NCBI GenBank assembly: GCA_900469475.1
Contig: UBXG01000028.1
Span: forward strand, 1 to 64,000
DNA: 64,000 nt
Direction of reading: 5' to 3'
From: Hyphomicrobiales bacterium
Lineage (GTDB): Bacteria > Pseudomonadota > Alphaproteobacteria > Rhizobiales > Rhizobiaceae
Positions within the stretch are counted from its first letter, which is position 1. Each line of letters opens with the position of its first letter. The notes beneath the pieces were generated by a model, which saw only the letters and a list, made by a program, of their open reading frames with translations, had not been told where the DNA came from and did no database searches. Both the position numbers and the translations under genes were made by a program. Shown here piece after piece: positions 8,303-16,587 of this stretch.

Positions 8303-9982
8303 ATGGCGATCAGCGATGCTCGGTGGGAGCAAACATACCCAACACTTTCAGCTCTTCAAATCGGTGCGGCGCGACGCTTCGCGAGCGGTGAGCCGCATCA
8401 TTTCGGCCCAGGTGATGTACTCTACGAGATCGGCACTCGCAACGCCCCTGCCTGGCTAGTTCTAGAAGGCTCGGCCGATGCAATTCAGCGTGGCGCGACT
8501 GGGAGATCATCCGTGATCGGCACCTACGGTCCCGGCCAGTTCACCGGCGAGACCAATCAATTGTCTGGTCACGCAACCCTCGCATCGGTCGTCGCGGGCG
8601 ATAAGGGCGTATTGGCTATACCTTTCGATGCGCCGCACCTGCGTGCACTGGTGATCGGGTCGGCGGATGTGGGTGAAGCAATCATGCGCGCCTTTATACT
8701 CCGTCGCGTTGCGCTGATCGAAGAAGGGCGGATCGGAGGTGCGGGTTCGGTTCTGGTCGGACGCCGGGATGCTCCCGATATTGTGAGATTATCGGGATTT
8801 CTCACCCGGAATGGCTATCCCCACGCCCTTATCGCAGCATGCGAGGTCGAGGGGCGCGAGCTGGTGGAGCGGCTCGGCATCGCACCGGAAGATCTGCCAT
8901 TGATGATCTGCCCAAACGGAACGCTGCTCAGAAATCCGAGCGACGCGGATGCGGCGTCTTGTCTCGGCATTATGCCGGATCTCGATCCGAAGAATGTCTA
9001 TGATGTGGCAGTTGTCGGTGCAGGACCGGCTGGGCTGGCCACTGCCGTCTATGGGGCATCTGAGGGGCTGTCTGTTCTCGTTGTCGATTCCCGGGCCTTC
9101 GGCGGCCAGGCGGGTGCATCCGCCCGGATCGAAAATTATCTTGGCTTTCCGACCGGTATCTCGGGACAGGCTCTTGCAGGTCGGGCCTTTAATCAGGCGG
9201 CGAAATTCGGCGCCGAGCTTGCGATCCCGCTGACCGTCGGAAAGCTTTGCTGCCATGGAACCGATTCGGCGGCTCCATTCTCCCTTGAACTTAGCAACGG
9301 ATATACTGCACGGGCGCGTTCCATCGTGATCGCGTCAGGAGCGCGCTACCGTCGGCCCGATATTGCCAATGTCGAAGAACTGGAGGGGGCCGGCGTCTCC
9401 TACTGGGCATCCCCGATTGAGGCTCGACTTTGCGCCGGAGAGGAAATCACTCTGGTCGGCGGCGGAAACTCAGCCGGCCAGGCCGTTGCTTACCTCGCAC
9501 CGCAGGTAAGCCGCCTGCACCTCGTGGTCCGGCGGCCGCTCGAGCAAACCATGTCCCAATATCTGATTGACCGGATAGCGGCATTGCCCAATGTCGAACT
9601 CCATGTGGGTATCGAGATTACGGACTTGCATGGTGATCGAGAGACAGGTCTGACCGGTGCCACCTTCCGTAATGTCCGAACCGGAGAGAGCGAGGAATGT
9701 GCCTCACGCCACCTCTTTCTGTTTATCGGCGCCGATCCCTATACCGGCTGGCTCGATGGCTGTGTCGCGACTGATGGAAAGGGCTTCGTTCTCACAGGAG
9801 ACCGCATCAGTGATGGCGAGCGACTGCCGCTGGAGACGAGTTGCCCTGGCATTTTTGCGGTCGGAGACGTGCGCGCCGGCTCCACAAAGCGGGTCGCCGC
9901 CGCCGTCGGTGAGGGTGCGGCCGTCATCGCTCAGATCCATTCCTTTCTGGCGCGAAATGTCGGAGGTCAAAATAAGCACTAG
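8303..9982 (+). CDS. Cyclic-nucleotide-binding-domain flavoprotein, thioredoxin-reductase-like
   Basis: A 559-residue fusion. Residues 1-140 look like a Crp-type cyclic-nucleotide-binding domain. Residues about 150-225 form a small linker domain of thioredoxin-like character. Residues 230-559 are a two-domain FAD/NAD(P)H reductase with GAGPAG at 239-244 and GGGNSAG at 386-392, plus a C-terminal FAD-contact region (PGIFAVGDVR). In thioredoxin reductase a CxxC disulfide sits just before the NADPH motif; here the aligned segment is GVSYWASPIE, with Trp368 and Pro371 where the cysteines should be. Classical thioredoxin reduction is therefore unlikely. cAMP or cGMP from the nearby cyclase could be the ligand, which is inference. 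Confidence 0.9.
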   Translation: MAISDARWEQTYPTLSALQIGAARRFASGEPHHFGPGDVLYEIGTRNAPAWLVLEGSADAIQRGATGRSSVIGTYGPGQFTGETNQLSGHATLASVVAGDKGVLAIPFDAPHLRALVIGSADVGEAIMRAFILRRVALIEEGRIGGAGSVLVGRRDAPDIVRLSGFLTRNGYPHALIAACEVEGRELVERLGIAPEDLPLMICPNGTLLRNPSDADAASCLGIMPDLDPKNVYDVAVVGAGPAGLATAVYGASEGLSVLVVDSRAFGGQAGASARIENYLGFPTGISGQALAGRAFNQAAKFGAELAIPLTVGKLCCHGTDSAAPFSLELSNGYTARARSIVIASGARYRRPDIANVEELEGAGVSYWASPIEARLCAGEEITLVGGGNSAGQAVAYLAPQVSRLHLVVRRPLEQTMSQYLIDRIAALPNVELHVGIEITDLHGDRETGLTGATFRNVRTGESEECASRHLFLFIGADPYTGWLDGCVATDGKGFVLTGDRISDGERLPLETSCPGIFAVGDVRAGSTKRVAAAVGEGAAVIAQIHSFLARNVGGQNKH

Positions 9983-10422
9983 CCGACCACCGGTCATCAC
10001 CGGCTGGCTATTGTCGGCATCCCTACCTTTTTCACGCTTGGCTGCATGCGTAGAATTCCAGGAAAAGTGCGTAGCGGTTTTCCGTCCGGAATTGCGTGAA
10101 AACAAGGAGATAGAGCGGTTCAGGGATTCCGCGAAAAGCTGAACCGTTCTAAGTATTTCCCGACACGGCTTGGAACCTTTCTGGTCTCGCCAACCCAAGG
10201 GGACGCGCAATTTTCGGCAAGCTCCGCAGATGGGATCTACCAAATGATGGATACGGCTTAGGCGTTGCGCCTGATATGGCTGGCACCGGTGTCGTCGGCG
10301 GTAATGAGGGACGCCGAAACCAGTCCGGCGTGAAGAACAGTGGGCTTCGATACCTCTCAGATATGGACATCTCGGTTAGAAGCGGGGAGCCCGTCGCACA
10401 TGCGAAAGCTCCCTTCTAGTAC
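9983..10422. other. Intergenic region with no supported gene
   Basis: About 440 bp between the flavoprotein gene and the converging PRC-barrel gene. The centre (10061-10150) is a palindromic intergenic repeat, listed separately. A plus-strand frame open from about 10152 to 10419 has no credible start codon or ribosome-binding site, and I do not recognise its translation. Confidence 0.5.
10061..10150. repeat. Rhizobial-type palindromic intergenic repeat
   Basis: Two nested inverted repeats lie side by side: GTTTTC (10077-10082) with GAAAAC (10098-10103), and CGGTTCAG (10116-10123) with CTGAACCG (10139-10146). The overall wording (GTAGCGGTTTTCCGTCCGGA, then an AGAGCGGTTC unit) matches my memory of a short repeat scattered between genes in Rhizobium and relatives. 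Only this copy was noticed in the window. Confidence 0.6.
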
Positions 10423-10719
10423 TTAATCGCGATGCTCGGGCATTGCCTTCAGCTGGTCCTTTGTCCAGGAAGTCACGCCATGGATCTCGCCGCTTTCGTC
10501 GCGCATGAAATCGAGATCGGTCACTCGAACGGACACCGGCTTTGCGCCGATACCAAGGAAACCGCCAACATCGATCACGACGCTGCTGCTGATGCCGGCT
10601 CCATGCACGTGGTCAACCGTGCCAACCTTGTGATCATCAGTACCATAGATCGATGCGCCTTCCAGATTAGCCTGTGTGAGTTCCTCTTCGGTCAGTCGTA
10701 TGTGGTTGCTATGATCCAT
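10423..10719 (-). CDS. PRC-barrel (DUF2171-like) protein
   Basis: A 98-residue soluble protein with a PRC-barrel-like beta-rich domain, seen in ANLEGASIYGTDDHKVGTVD and the following VVIDVGGFLGIGAKPVSV segment. The length is normal for stand-alone members. PRC-barrel proteins of this size are common in rhizobia and often stress-induced, but their biochemical role is poorly defined. A purine-rich ribosome-binding site precedes ATG 10719. It is transcribed alone, towards the flavoprotein gene, with no partner gene. Confidence 0.85.
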   Translation of the reverse strand: MDHSNHIRLTEEELTQANLEGASIYGTDDHKVGTVDHVHGAGISSSVVIDVGGFLGIGAKPVSVRVTDLDFMRDESGEIHGVTSWTKDQLKAMPEHRD

Positions 10720-11305
10720 GAGTTATTCCTCCTTTAGCTTCGGGTGTAGCGTCGATTAGCGATGTGATTGGCCTTGCGTTCCTGTGTGTCCGTGTACCTG
10801 GATCAATTACCACTGGGGCTTGGCCTTTCCTTTTCCGTTCATCAAAAGAACGAACGGCCATGTGAAAGCTTTGTTCCGGAGGGCGCAGTTCGGAAGTCAG
10901 TCCCTATGACCGACGTCTGCCAGCGTGTCGGCCACACCCCTGGAAACACTTGGCGTCTGCCATTTAATCGGGGTCTTGCTCACTTTGCGTGGTTGAGAGA
11001 TCACTAGTAGTGACGCCGCTATGGCTGGCATGCGACCAAAATCGAAATGGTCGCCCGGTCCGGGCATCAAGATGCAGAGCGTGGTATTCGGCGAGGAAGG
11101 CTGTTGGCTGCGTCTGCTTGCGGACCATCCTAGGGCATATGCCCGGATTGCCGATATTGCGCCCGGGCGAAGCCGATTGCGCCAAGGCGTTTCAGACACC
11201 TGCTCATGCGACACCAGGTGCCTGCGCCGTTCCTTTTCCCAACGGCGGATGTATCGGGCGCTCCTAACTCTCAAATGATCATAGCGGCCGTGCATGAAGG
11301 ATATC
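10720..11305. other. Intergenic region with a probable transposase scrap
   Basis: About 590 bp upstream of the LacI operators. No intact gene is supported. The part at 11030-11260 carries fragments in different frames that resemble the N-terminus of an ISL3-family transposase (separate entry). The remainder shows nothing I recognise, apart from the presumed promoter of the PRC-barrel gene at the left end. Confidence 0.5.
11030..11260 (+). mobile_element. Possible decayed 5' fragment of an ISL3-family transposase
   Basis: One frame gives MRPKSKWSPGPGIKMQSVVF, like the start of rhizobial ISL3 transposases. The next frame then gives GICPDCRYCARAKP, with the expected CPxC zinc-ribbon spacing, and a further shift gives RCLRRSFSQR, resembling the Arg/Cys-rich second half of the ribbon. 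The catalytic domain is absent. The match is from memory, and the frame changes make it tentative. Confidence 0.35.
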
Positions 11306-11340
11306 CAAAACGTTTTGACTTGACTACCAAAACGTTTTGG
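11306..11340 (+). promoter_or_regulatory. Twin LacI-type operators
   Basis: CAAAACGTTTTG (11306-11317) and CCAAAACGTTTTGG (11327-11340) are perfect palindromes with the central CG typical of LacI/PurR-family operators. Their centres are 22 bp apart, two helical turns, so two repressor dimers would sit on the same DNA face. They end 32 bp before the LacI gene start and probably give autoregulation and control of the whole importer operon. Confidence 0.88.
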
Positions 11341-11371
11341 AGAATCCTTTGTGCCATTCGGGAGGACGATC

Positions 11372-12382
11372 TTGGCAAATCTCAAGCAACTCGCGCAGTC
11401 GCTCGGACTGTCGATCACAACGGTTTCCCGTGCACTCGACGGTTACGACGACGTCTCTGCAGCAACCCGGAAGCGTGTGAGAGAGGCTGCAGACATAGTC
11501 GGCTATCGCCCCAACGCATCGGCGCGCAGACTGAGAAAGCAACGTGCCGAACTGGTTGCCATCACGCTGCCGAGCGACCCCGGCCATATCGGTCCGCCGC
11601 ATTTCCTCGACATGCTCTCCAGCTGCGCTGAGCATCTTGCGAGTGCCGGTCTCAATCTGGTCATCGCGCCTGTGCCACGCGGTGAAAGCGAACTCGACAT
11701 CTGCCGTCGTTTCGTTGATGGCCGCCGCGTCGATGCCATGCTTCTCGTGCGCACCAGGCGGCAGGACGAACGCGTCGAATTTCTCCAGTCGCGCGGCATC
11801 CCCTTCGTCACCAATGGACGCACCGAAAGCCTCGTGCCGCATCCCTATATCGACGGCGACGGTTTTGCCGGGTTCCACGCGGCAACGGTCCGTTTTCAGG
11901 CCGCCGGCCACCGCCGCATCGGCCATATTGCCGGGCCGCAGGACTATTACTTCGCGCATGTGCGCTGTACGGGCTGGAAGGCCGCGATGGACGAGGCAGG
12001 TCTGGATGCCGATCTCTGCGCCGAAGGCGCGCCCACGGAACAGGGCGGTTATCTCGCCGCACTGGAATTGCTCCGGCAGCCTTCGCGTCCCACCGCGCTC
12101 GTCTGCTCCACGGACGAAATGGCGATCGGAGCGCTCAGAGCGCTACGCGAGATCGACGGTGGCGAAGCGATCAGCATTGTCGGTCACGACGACCTGCCGA
12201 CGGGCGCTTTCACCAGCCCTTCCCTCTCGACCATGCGCATGACCGGCGAAAACCTCGGCGCGAGCTTCGCCTCGCTGCTGTTGCGGGCAATCGCCGGCGA
12301 GCCTGCGGAGGAACTGCAGGAGCTTCACGCGATCGAATTCATCGATCGCGACAGCCATCGCCGTCCGATGAAGGCGGCATGA
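11372..12382 (+). CDS. LacI-family transcriptional regulator
   Basis: A 336-residue LacI/GalR-type repressor. The N-terminal helix-turn-helix (about residues 2-25, LKQLAQSLGLSITTVSRAL) and hinge (NASARRLRKQRAELVAI) are followed by a periplasmic-binding-protein-like ligand domain. I chose TTG 11372 because GGGAGG (11360-11365) lies six bases upstream and MANLKQLA matches the family start; an in-frame GTG at 11351 is the alternative. Two perfect palindromic operators lie just upstream. It is followed after 46 bp by a sugar-importer gene set, so a sugar or glycoside from that pathway is the probable inducer. Confidence 0.93.
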   Translation: MANLKQLAQSLGLSITTVSRALDGYDDVSAATRKRVREAADIVGYRPNASARRLRKQRAELVAITLPSDPGHIGPPHFLDMLSSCAEHLASAGLNLVIAPVPRGESELDICRRFVDGRRVDAMLLVRTRRQDERVEFLQSRGIPFVTNGRTESLVPHPYIDGDGFAGFHAATVRFQAAGHRRIGHIAGPQDYYFAHVRCTGWKAAMDEAGLDADLCAEGAPTEQGGYLAALELLRQPSRPTALVCSTDEMAIGALRALREIDGGEAISIVGHDDLPTGAFTSPSLSTMRMTGENLGASFASLLLRAIAGEPAEELQELHAIEFIDRDSHRRPMKAA

Positions 12383-12428
12383 TCCGACACAGTGCATCAC
12401 AGATAAAAACAATGAAGGAGGAGAGAAT

Positions 12429-13703
12429 ATGAAACGCATCACGTCATTCGGAATTCTGGCTTCCACTGTGCTGGCCTTTGCTTCGCCGGTGCTTGCCCAG
12501 ACGGTTTTCGTATCCACCCAGCTTCGCCCGATCGAAGAGGCGACCGTGGTGCGGCAGGACCTGCTGAAGGATGCCGGCAAGGTGGATTATGTAGTCGAGG
12601 AACCGCCGCAGTTCGCCGTACGCATGGAAGCAGAGGCCAAGGCCGGTAAGCACACCGTCAGCCTGGTCGGCGCGCTGCACGGTGAGCTTTCGCCACTTGC
12701 CGACAAGGATCAGCTCGAACCGCTTGATGACCTCGCTAAGAAGCTCGCCGGCGGCGGCATGCCGCAATCGCTCCTCGATCTCGGCAAGCTCGGCAAATCC
12801 ACCCAGCAATACATTCCGTGGATGCAGGCAACCTATGTCATGGCCGCTAAGAAGGAAGCCCTGCAATACCTGCCGAAGGGCGCCGATATCAACGCCATCA
12901 CCTACGATCAGCTGATCGAGTGGGGCAAGAACATGCAGCAGGCGACGGGCCAGCCGCAGATCGGCTTCCCGGCCGGTCCCAAGGGCCTGATGGCACGTTA
13001 CTTCCAGGGTTATTTCTACCCGTCCTTCACCGGCGGCGTAGTGCGCACCTTCAAGAACGCCGATGCCGCGGCAGGCTGGGAGAAACTCAAAGCCCTCTGG
13101 GCCTATGTAAATCCCAACTCGACCAATTACGACTTCATGCAGGAGCCGCTGGCCGCGGGTGAAGTCATGGTCGCCTGGGACCATGTCGCCCGACTGAAGA
13201 ATGCCATTTCCGCCTCGCCGGACGACTATGTCGTATTCCCGTCTCCGGCCGGCCCCAAGGGCCGCGGATACATGCCCGTTCTGGCGGGCCTTTCGATCCC
13301 GAAGGGTGCCCCGGATGCGGCGGGCGCGATGAAGATCATCGAAACACTGACGACCCAGAAGATCCAGCTGCTCACCGCGTCCAAGGTCGGCTTCTTCCCG
13401 ACGCTGAACGTCCAGCTGCCGCCGGATCTCGACAAGGGCGTCGCACTTCTCGCCGGTGCCGTCACCAAGACCCAGGCGGCCAAGGATGCCGTGATCTCGC
13501 TTCTTCCAGTCGGCCTCGGCGACAAAGGCGGCGAGTTCAACAAGGTCTATATGGACAGCTTCCAGCTGATCGTGCTGCAAAACCAACCCGTCGGCGACGT
13601 GCTGGCCAAGCAGGGCGCCGTTATGGCCAAGCTGATGACCGATACCAAGGCTCCCTGCTGGGCACCGGATGCCAAGAGCGACGGCGCCTGCCCGGTTCAA
13701 TAA
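12429..13703 (+). CDS. ABC sugar transporter, solute-binding protein (family 1)
   Basis: A 424-residue periplasmic solute-binding protein with a Sec signal peptide (about 1-23, cleavage after VLAQ). The mature part has the two-lobe organisation of extracellular binding protein family 1, including VMVAWDHVARLKNA and SIPKGAPDAAGAMKIIE. A near-ideal AAGGAGG ribosome-binding site precedes ATG 12429, as expected for a protein made in excess over its permease. It is the first structural gene after the LacI regulator. The two C-terminal cysteines (about residues 409 and 421) may form a disulfide. The ligand is unknown, probably an oligosaccharide or sugar conjugate. Confidence 0.93.
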   Translation: MKRITSFGILASTVLAFASPVLAQTVFVSTQLRPIEEATVVRQDLLKDAGKVDYVVEEPPQFAVRMEAEAKAGKHTVSLVGALHGELSPLADKDQLEPLDDLAKKLAGGGMPQSLLDLGKLGKSTQQYIPWMQATYVMAAKKEALQYLPKGADINAITYDQLIEWGKNMQQATGQPQIGFPAGPKGLMARYFQGYFYPSFTGGVVRTFKNADAAAGWEKLKALWAYVNPNSTNYDFMQEPLAAGEVMVAWDHVARLKNAISASPDDYVVFPSPAGPKGRGYMPVLAGLSIPKGAPDAAGAMKIIETLTTQKIQLLTASKVGFFPTLNVQLPPDLDKGVALLAGAVTKTQAAKDAVISLLPVGLGDKGGEFNKVYMDSFQLIVLQNQPVGDVLAKQGAVMAKLMTDTKAPCWAPDAKSDGACPVQ

Positions 13704-13775
13704 TCCTCCCTGGAGTGCCTGGGCGCGAATGCCCGGACATTCTTTCTGCAACCCTGCTTTTCGAGGCGGGAGCCC

Positions 13776-14627
13776 ATGACCCAAAACCGACCCTGGATCC
13801 CCTATCTGCTGATCCTGCCATCCGTCGTTTTCCTCGGCCTGCTTTTCATCGTGCCGCTGGTGCAGACGATCTGGCTGGCGGTCTCGGATGATGGCGCACC
13901 GTCGCTTGCAAACATGCAGCGCATGGTGTCGGACATCAATTTCATGCAATCGGTGCGCAACACTTTCCTGCTGACGATCGTGGTCGTACCGGTCCAGATC
14001 GCCATCGCGCTCGCCATGGGCACGATGGTCGCCAAGATCGGTCGCGGGCGGGAGACGATTCTGTGGATTTGGACGATCCCGCTCGGCATTTCGGATCTCG
14101 CCGCCGGCCTCGTCTGGCTGTCGATCCTTCAGAATACCGGTTATTTCAACTCGCTGCTCTTCAGCATCGGCGTGATCGGCCGCCAGGCGAGTTGGCTCTC
14201 CTACCAGACGCCGGTTGCGCTTTTCATCGCCATCGCGGTGGCGGAGATCTGGCGCGGCACGGCGATCGTCATGGTCATCATCGTCGCCGGCCTCAACCAG
14301 GTGCCGCAGGAGTTCAAGGAAGCCGCCGAAATCTTCGGGGCCGGTCCCTGGACGCGCTTCAGGAAAATAACGCTGCCGCTGATCCGCCCGGCGCTGCAAT
14401 CGGCCCTCATCCTGCGCACCGTGCTCGCCTTCGAGGTCTTCGCGGTCGTATATGCGCTGGGCGGCCGTAATTTTCCGGTTCTCGTGGGCGAAGCCTACAA
14501 CTGGCAGAACCAGAACCAGAATTACAGCGTCGCGGCCGCCTATGCGGTTCTGATCATGGTTATCTCGCTCGCCGCAACCCTCGTCTATCTCAAGGCCTTC
14601 AAGGTCGATCCGGAGCGTCTGCCATGA
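13776..14627 (+). CDS. ABC sugar transporter, permease 1 (MalF/UgpA type)
   Basis: A 283-residue inner-membrane permease with six predicted helices. The first is LLILPSVVFLGLLFIVPLVQ, near residues 8-28. The cytoplasmic EAA loop is visible as EAAEIFGAGPWTRFRKITLP near residues 186-205; it docks on the ATPase. The gene lies 72 bp after the binding-protein gene, and its TGA overlaps the ATG of the second permease by four bases, indicating translational coupling. Length and architecture are normal for the family. Confidence 0.93.
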   Translation: MTQNRPWIPYLLILPSVVFLGLLFIVPLVQTIWLAVSDDGAPSLANMQRMVSDINFMQSVRNTFLLTIVVVPVQIAIALAMGTMVAKIGRGRETILWIWTIPLGISDLAAGLVWLSILQNTGYFNSLLFSIGVIGRQASWLSYQTPVALFIAIAVAEIWRGTAIVMVIIVAGLNQVPQEFKEAAEIFGAGPWTRFRKITLPLIRPALQSALILRTVLAFEVFAVVYALGGRNFPVLVGEAYNWQNQNQNYSVAAAYAVLIMVISLAATLVYLKAFKVDPERLP

Positions 14628-15484
14628 ACATGCAAGCCATTAGTTCCGAAGCAGCCGCCACCGCCAATCCCGCAAGCTTCGTTTCATCGCGCCGCTGGTT
14701 GCTCTGGAGCGGTATCACCGCGCTTTGCGCCTGGGTTCTGGTGCCGATCTATCTCGTGGCGCTAGGCGCACTCGGCGGGCGACAGGGCGTCTACATCTGG
14801 CCGAAGACCGGCCTGCCGACCGGCATCTCGCTCGAACCCTTCATCCTCTTCCTGCAGACGGAAGGGGTCGTCCGCTCCTTCCTCAATTCGCTGGGCGCCG
14901 CAGGCATCACGGTAGCCCTCTCCATCCTGCTCGGGGCGCCCGCGGGCTACGCGCTCGCCCGCTACAATTTTCCGGGCAAGGACAGCTACCGGCTGCTGGT
15001 CCTGCTGACGCGTGCCTTCCCGCTGGCGATCCTGGCGCTGCCGCTCACCGTCTCCTTCATCCGGCTCGGCCTTTACGATACGATCGTCGGCGTCGGCCTG
15101 ATCCATACGGTCCTGGCGCTCCCCTTCGCGGCTCTAGTGACCCAGGGCATTTTCCTCGGCGTCCCGAAAGAGCTGGAAGAAGCCGCATGGGTTTTCGGCT
15201 GCACCCGCATCCAGGCCTTTTTCAAGGTCGTTGCGCCGCTCGCCTTGCCGGGCATCGTCGCGACGGCCGTCTTTGCGTTCGTCATCTCGTGGAACGAAGT
15301 CTTCGCCGCCTCGGTGCTGACGGTGCGCAACCGCACACTAACGGCCTATCTGCTGACGGTGCTTTCCGAAAGCCCGATGCATTATCGCTTCGCCGGCGGC
15401 CTGATGCTCATCCTTCCCTCGGTTGTCTTCATCTTCGCGGTCAGGCGCTACCTTTTCGCGATCTGGGGCATCTCCTCCAAATAA
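14624..15484 (+). CDS. ABC sugar transporter, permease 2 (MalG/UgpE type)
   Basis: A 286-residue inner-membrane permease. A hydrophilic N-terminal extension of about 28 residues precedes the first helix. The EAA loop is EEAAWVFGCTRIQAFFKVVA, around residues 185-204. Together with the upstream permease it forms the heterodimeric channel of the importer. It overlaps the preceding gene by four bases and is followed by the ATPase gene after 13 bp, so the four transport genes form one transcription unit. Confidence 0.93.
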   Translation: MNMQAISSEAAATANPASFVSSRRWLLWSGITALCAWVLVPIYLVALGALGGRQGVYIWPKTGLPTGISLEPFILFLQTEGVVRSFLNSLGAAGITVALSILLGAPAGYALARYNFPGKDSYRLLVLLTRAFPLAILALPLTVSFIRLGLYDTIVGVGLIHTVLALPFAALVTQGIFLGVPKELEEAAWVFGCTRIQAFFKVVAPLALPGIVATAVFAFVISWNEVFAASVLTVRNRTLTAYLLTVLSESPMHYRFAGGLMLILPSVVFIFAVRRYLFAIWGISSK

Positions 15485-15497
15485 CGGGACCAATTCC

Positions 15498-16556
15498 ATG
15501 GCCAATATTGTCATCGACCGTGTCCGCAAGAGTTTCGGGGCATTCCAGGCCCTGAAAGAGGTCTCGCTGACGATCAACGACGGTGAATTCGTCTCGCTTC
15601 TCGGCCCGTCCGGCTGCGGGAAGACCACGCTCCTGCGCATCATCGCCGGTCTCGAAACCGCATCCGGCGGCGATGTCCGCATCGGCGACAAGTCGGTCCT
15701 CGGGCTCGCTCCCAAAGATCGCGGGCTCGCGATGGTCTTCCAAAACTACGCGGTCTTCCCGCATATGACGGTCTACGAAAATGTTGCTTTCGGGCTGCGC
15801 ATGCAAAAGGCAGACGACGCGCGCATCAAGGCGCAGGTCGAAAAGGCCGCCGGCCTGCTGCATATCGAACAATATCTCGACCGTTATCCGAACAAGCTTT
15901 CGGGCGGCCAGCGCCAGCGCGTCGCCGTTGCCCGTGCGCTTGCCGTCGAGCCCAAGGTACTCCTCATGGACGAACCGCTGTCCAACCTCGATGCGCTGCT
16001 TCGCCTCGAAATGCGTACCGAACTCAAGACGGTGCTGCAATCGGCCGGCACGACGACAATCTACGTCACGCATGACCAGACGGAGGCGATGGGCCTTTCC
16101 GACCGCATCGCCGTCATGCACGGAGGGATAGTCGAGCAGGTCGGCTCGCCGGTCGATGTCTACAATCATCCCGCAACGCGCTTCGTCGGCGGGTTCATCG
16201 GCAATCCGCCGATGAATTTCATCAAGGTACCCGTCCTGAACGGCCAGGTCTCCGCCGGTATCGAGCAACTGAATGCACCGCAGGGAGCCGGCAAGGAGAT
16301 CATCCTCGGCCTGCGCGGCGAGGCGGTCGAGCTTGCGGGCCTGCCCGAGGGCCTCGAAATGAAAGTGCGGGTCGCCGAACCGATGGGCTCGCACCTGCTC
16401 CTGACCGGCTCGATCCACGATCAGCCCGTCCGCGTCATTCTGCCTGCCTCCGAAACCGTTGGGAGCGGCGATACGATCGGCCTGAAGCTCGATCGCAAGC
16501 GCATCACCTGGCTTTCGCCCGAAAGCGGCAAATCCTTTCCGGCCGTGATGGCCTAG
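15498..16556 (+). CDS. ABC sugar transporter, ATP-binding protein (MalK/UgpC type)
   Basis: A 352-residue cytoplasmic ATPase that energises the importer. It has Walker A GPSGCGKTT (about 37-45), signature LSGGQRQR (about 134-141) and Walker B LLMDEPLSNLD (about 154-164), followed by a C-terminal OB-fold/TOBE domain (about 240-350) as in MalK and UgpC. ATG 15498 gives the standard family length; an upstream in-frame GTG at 15423 would add 25 unusual residues inside the previous gene. It serves the two permeases immediately upstream. Confidence 0.95.
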   Translation: MANIVIDRVRKSFGAFQALKEVSLTINDGEFVSLLGPSGCGKTTLLRIIAGLETASGGDVRIGDKSVLGLAPKDRGLAMVFQNYAVFPHMTVYENVAFGLRMQKADDARIKAQVEKAAGLLHIEQYLDRYPNKLSGGQRQRVAVARALAVEPKVLLMDEPLSNLDALLRLEMRTELKTVLQSAGTTTIYVTHDQTEAMGLSDRIAVMHGGIVEQVGSPVDVYNHPATRFVGGFIGNPPMNFIKVPVLNGQVSAGIEQLNAPQGAGKEIILGLRGEAVELAGLPEGLEMKVRVAEPMGSHLLLTGSIHDQPVRVILPASETVGSGDTIGLKLDRKRITWLSPESGKSFPAVMA

Positions 16557-16587
16557 GGGCGTCCCTCCCCGATACCGGAGTACCGAC

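Noticed and set aside
8132..8332. A 66-aa minus-strand frame overlapping the flavoprotein start
   Set aside because: It overlaps the start of a clearly real gene and shows no coding signal.
10152..10419. Open plus-strand frame downstream of the intergenic repeat
   Set aside because: It has no start codon near its beginning and no ribosome-binding site, and the translation is not recognised; it converges on a real gene.
12444..14399. A 651-codon minus-strand open frame
   Set aside because: It lies antisense to the sugar-binding protein and permease genes, which have clear domains. The frame is a high-GC mirror and its translation is biased to Arg, Asp and His with no recognisable fold.
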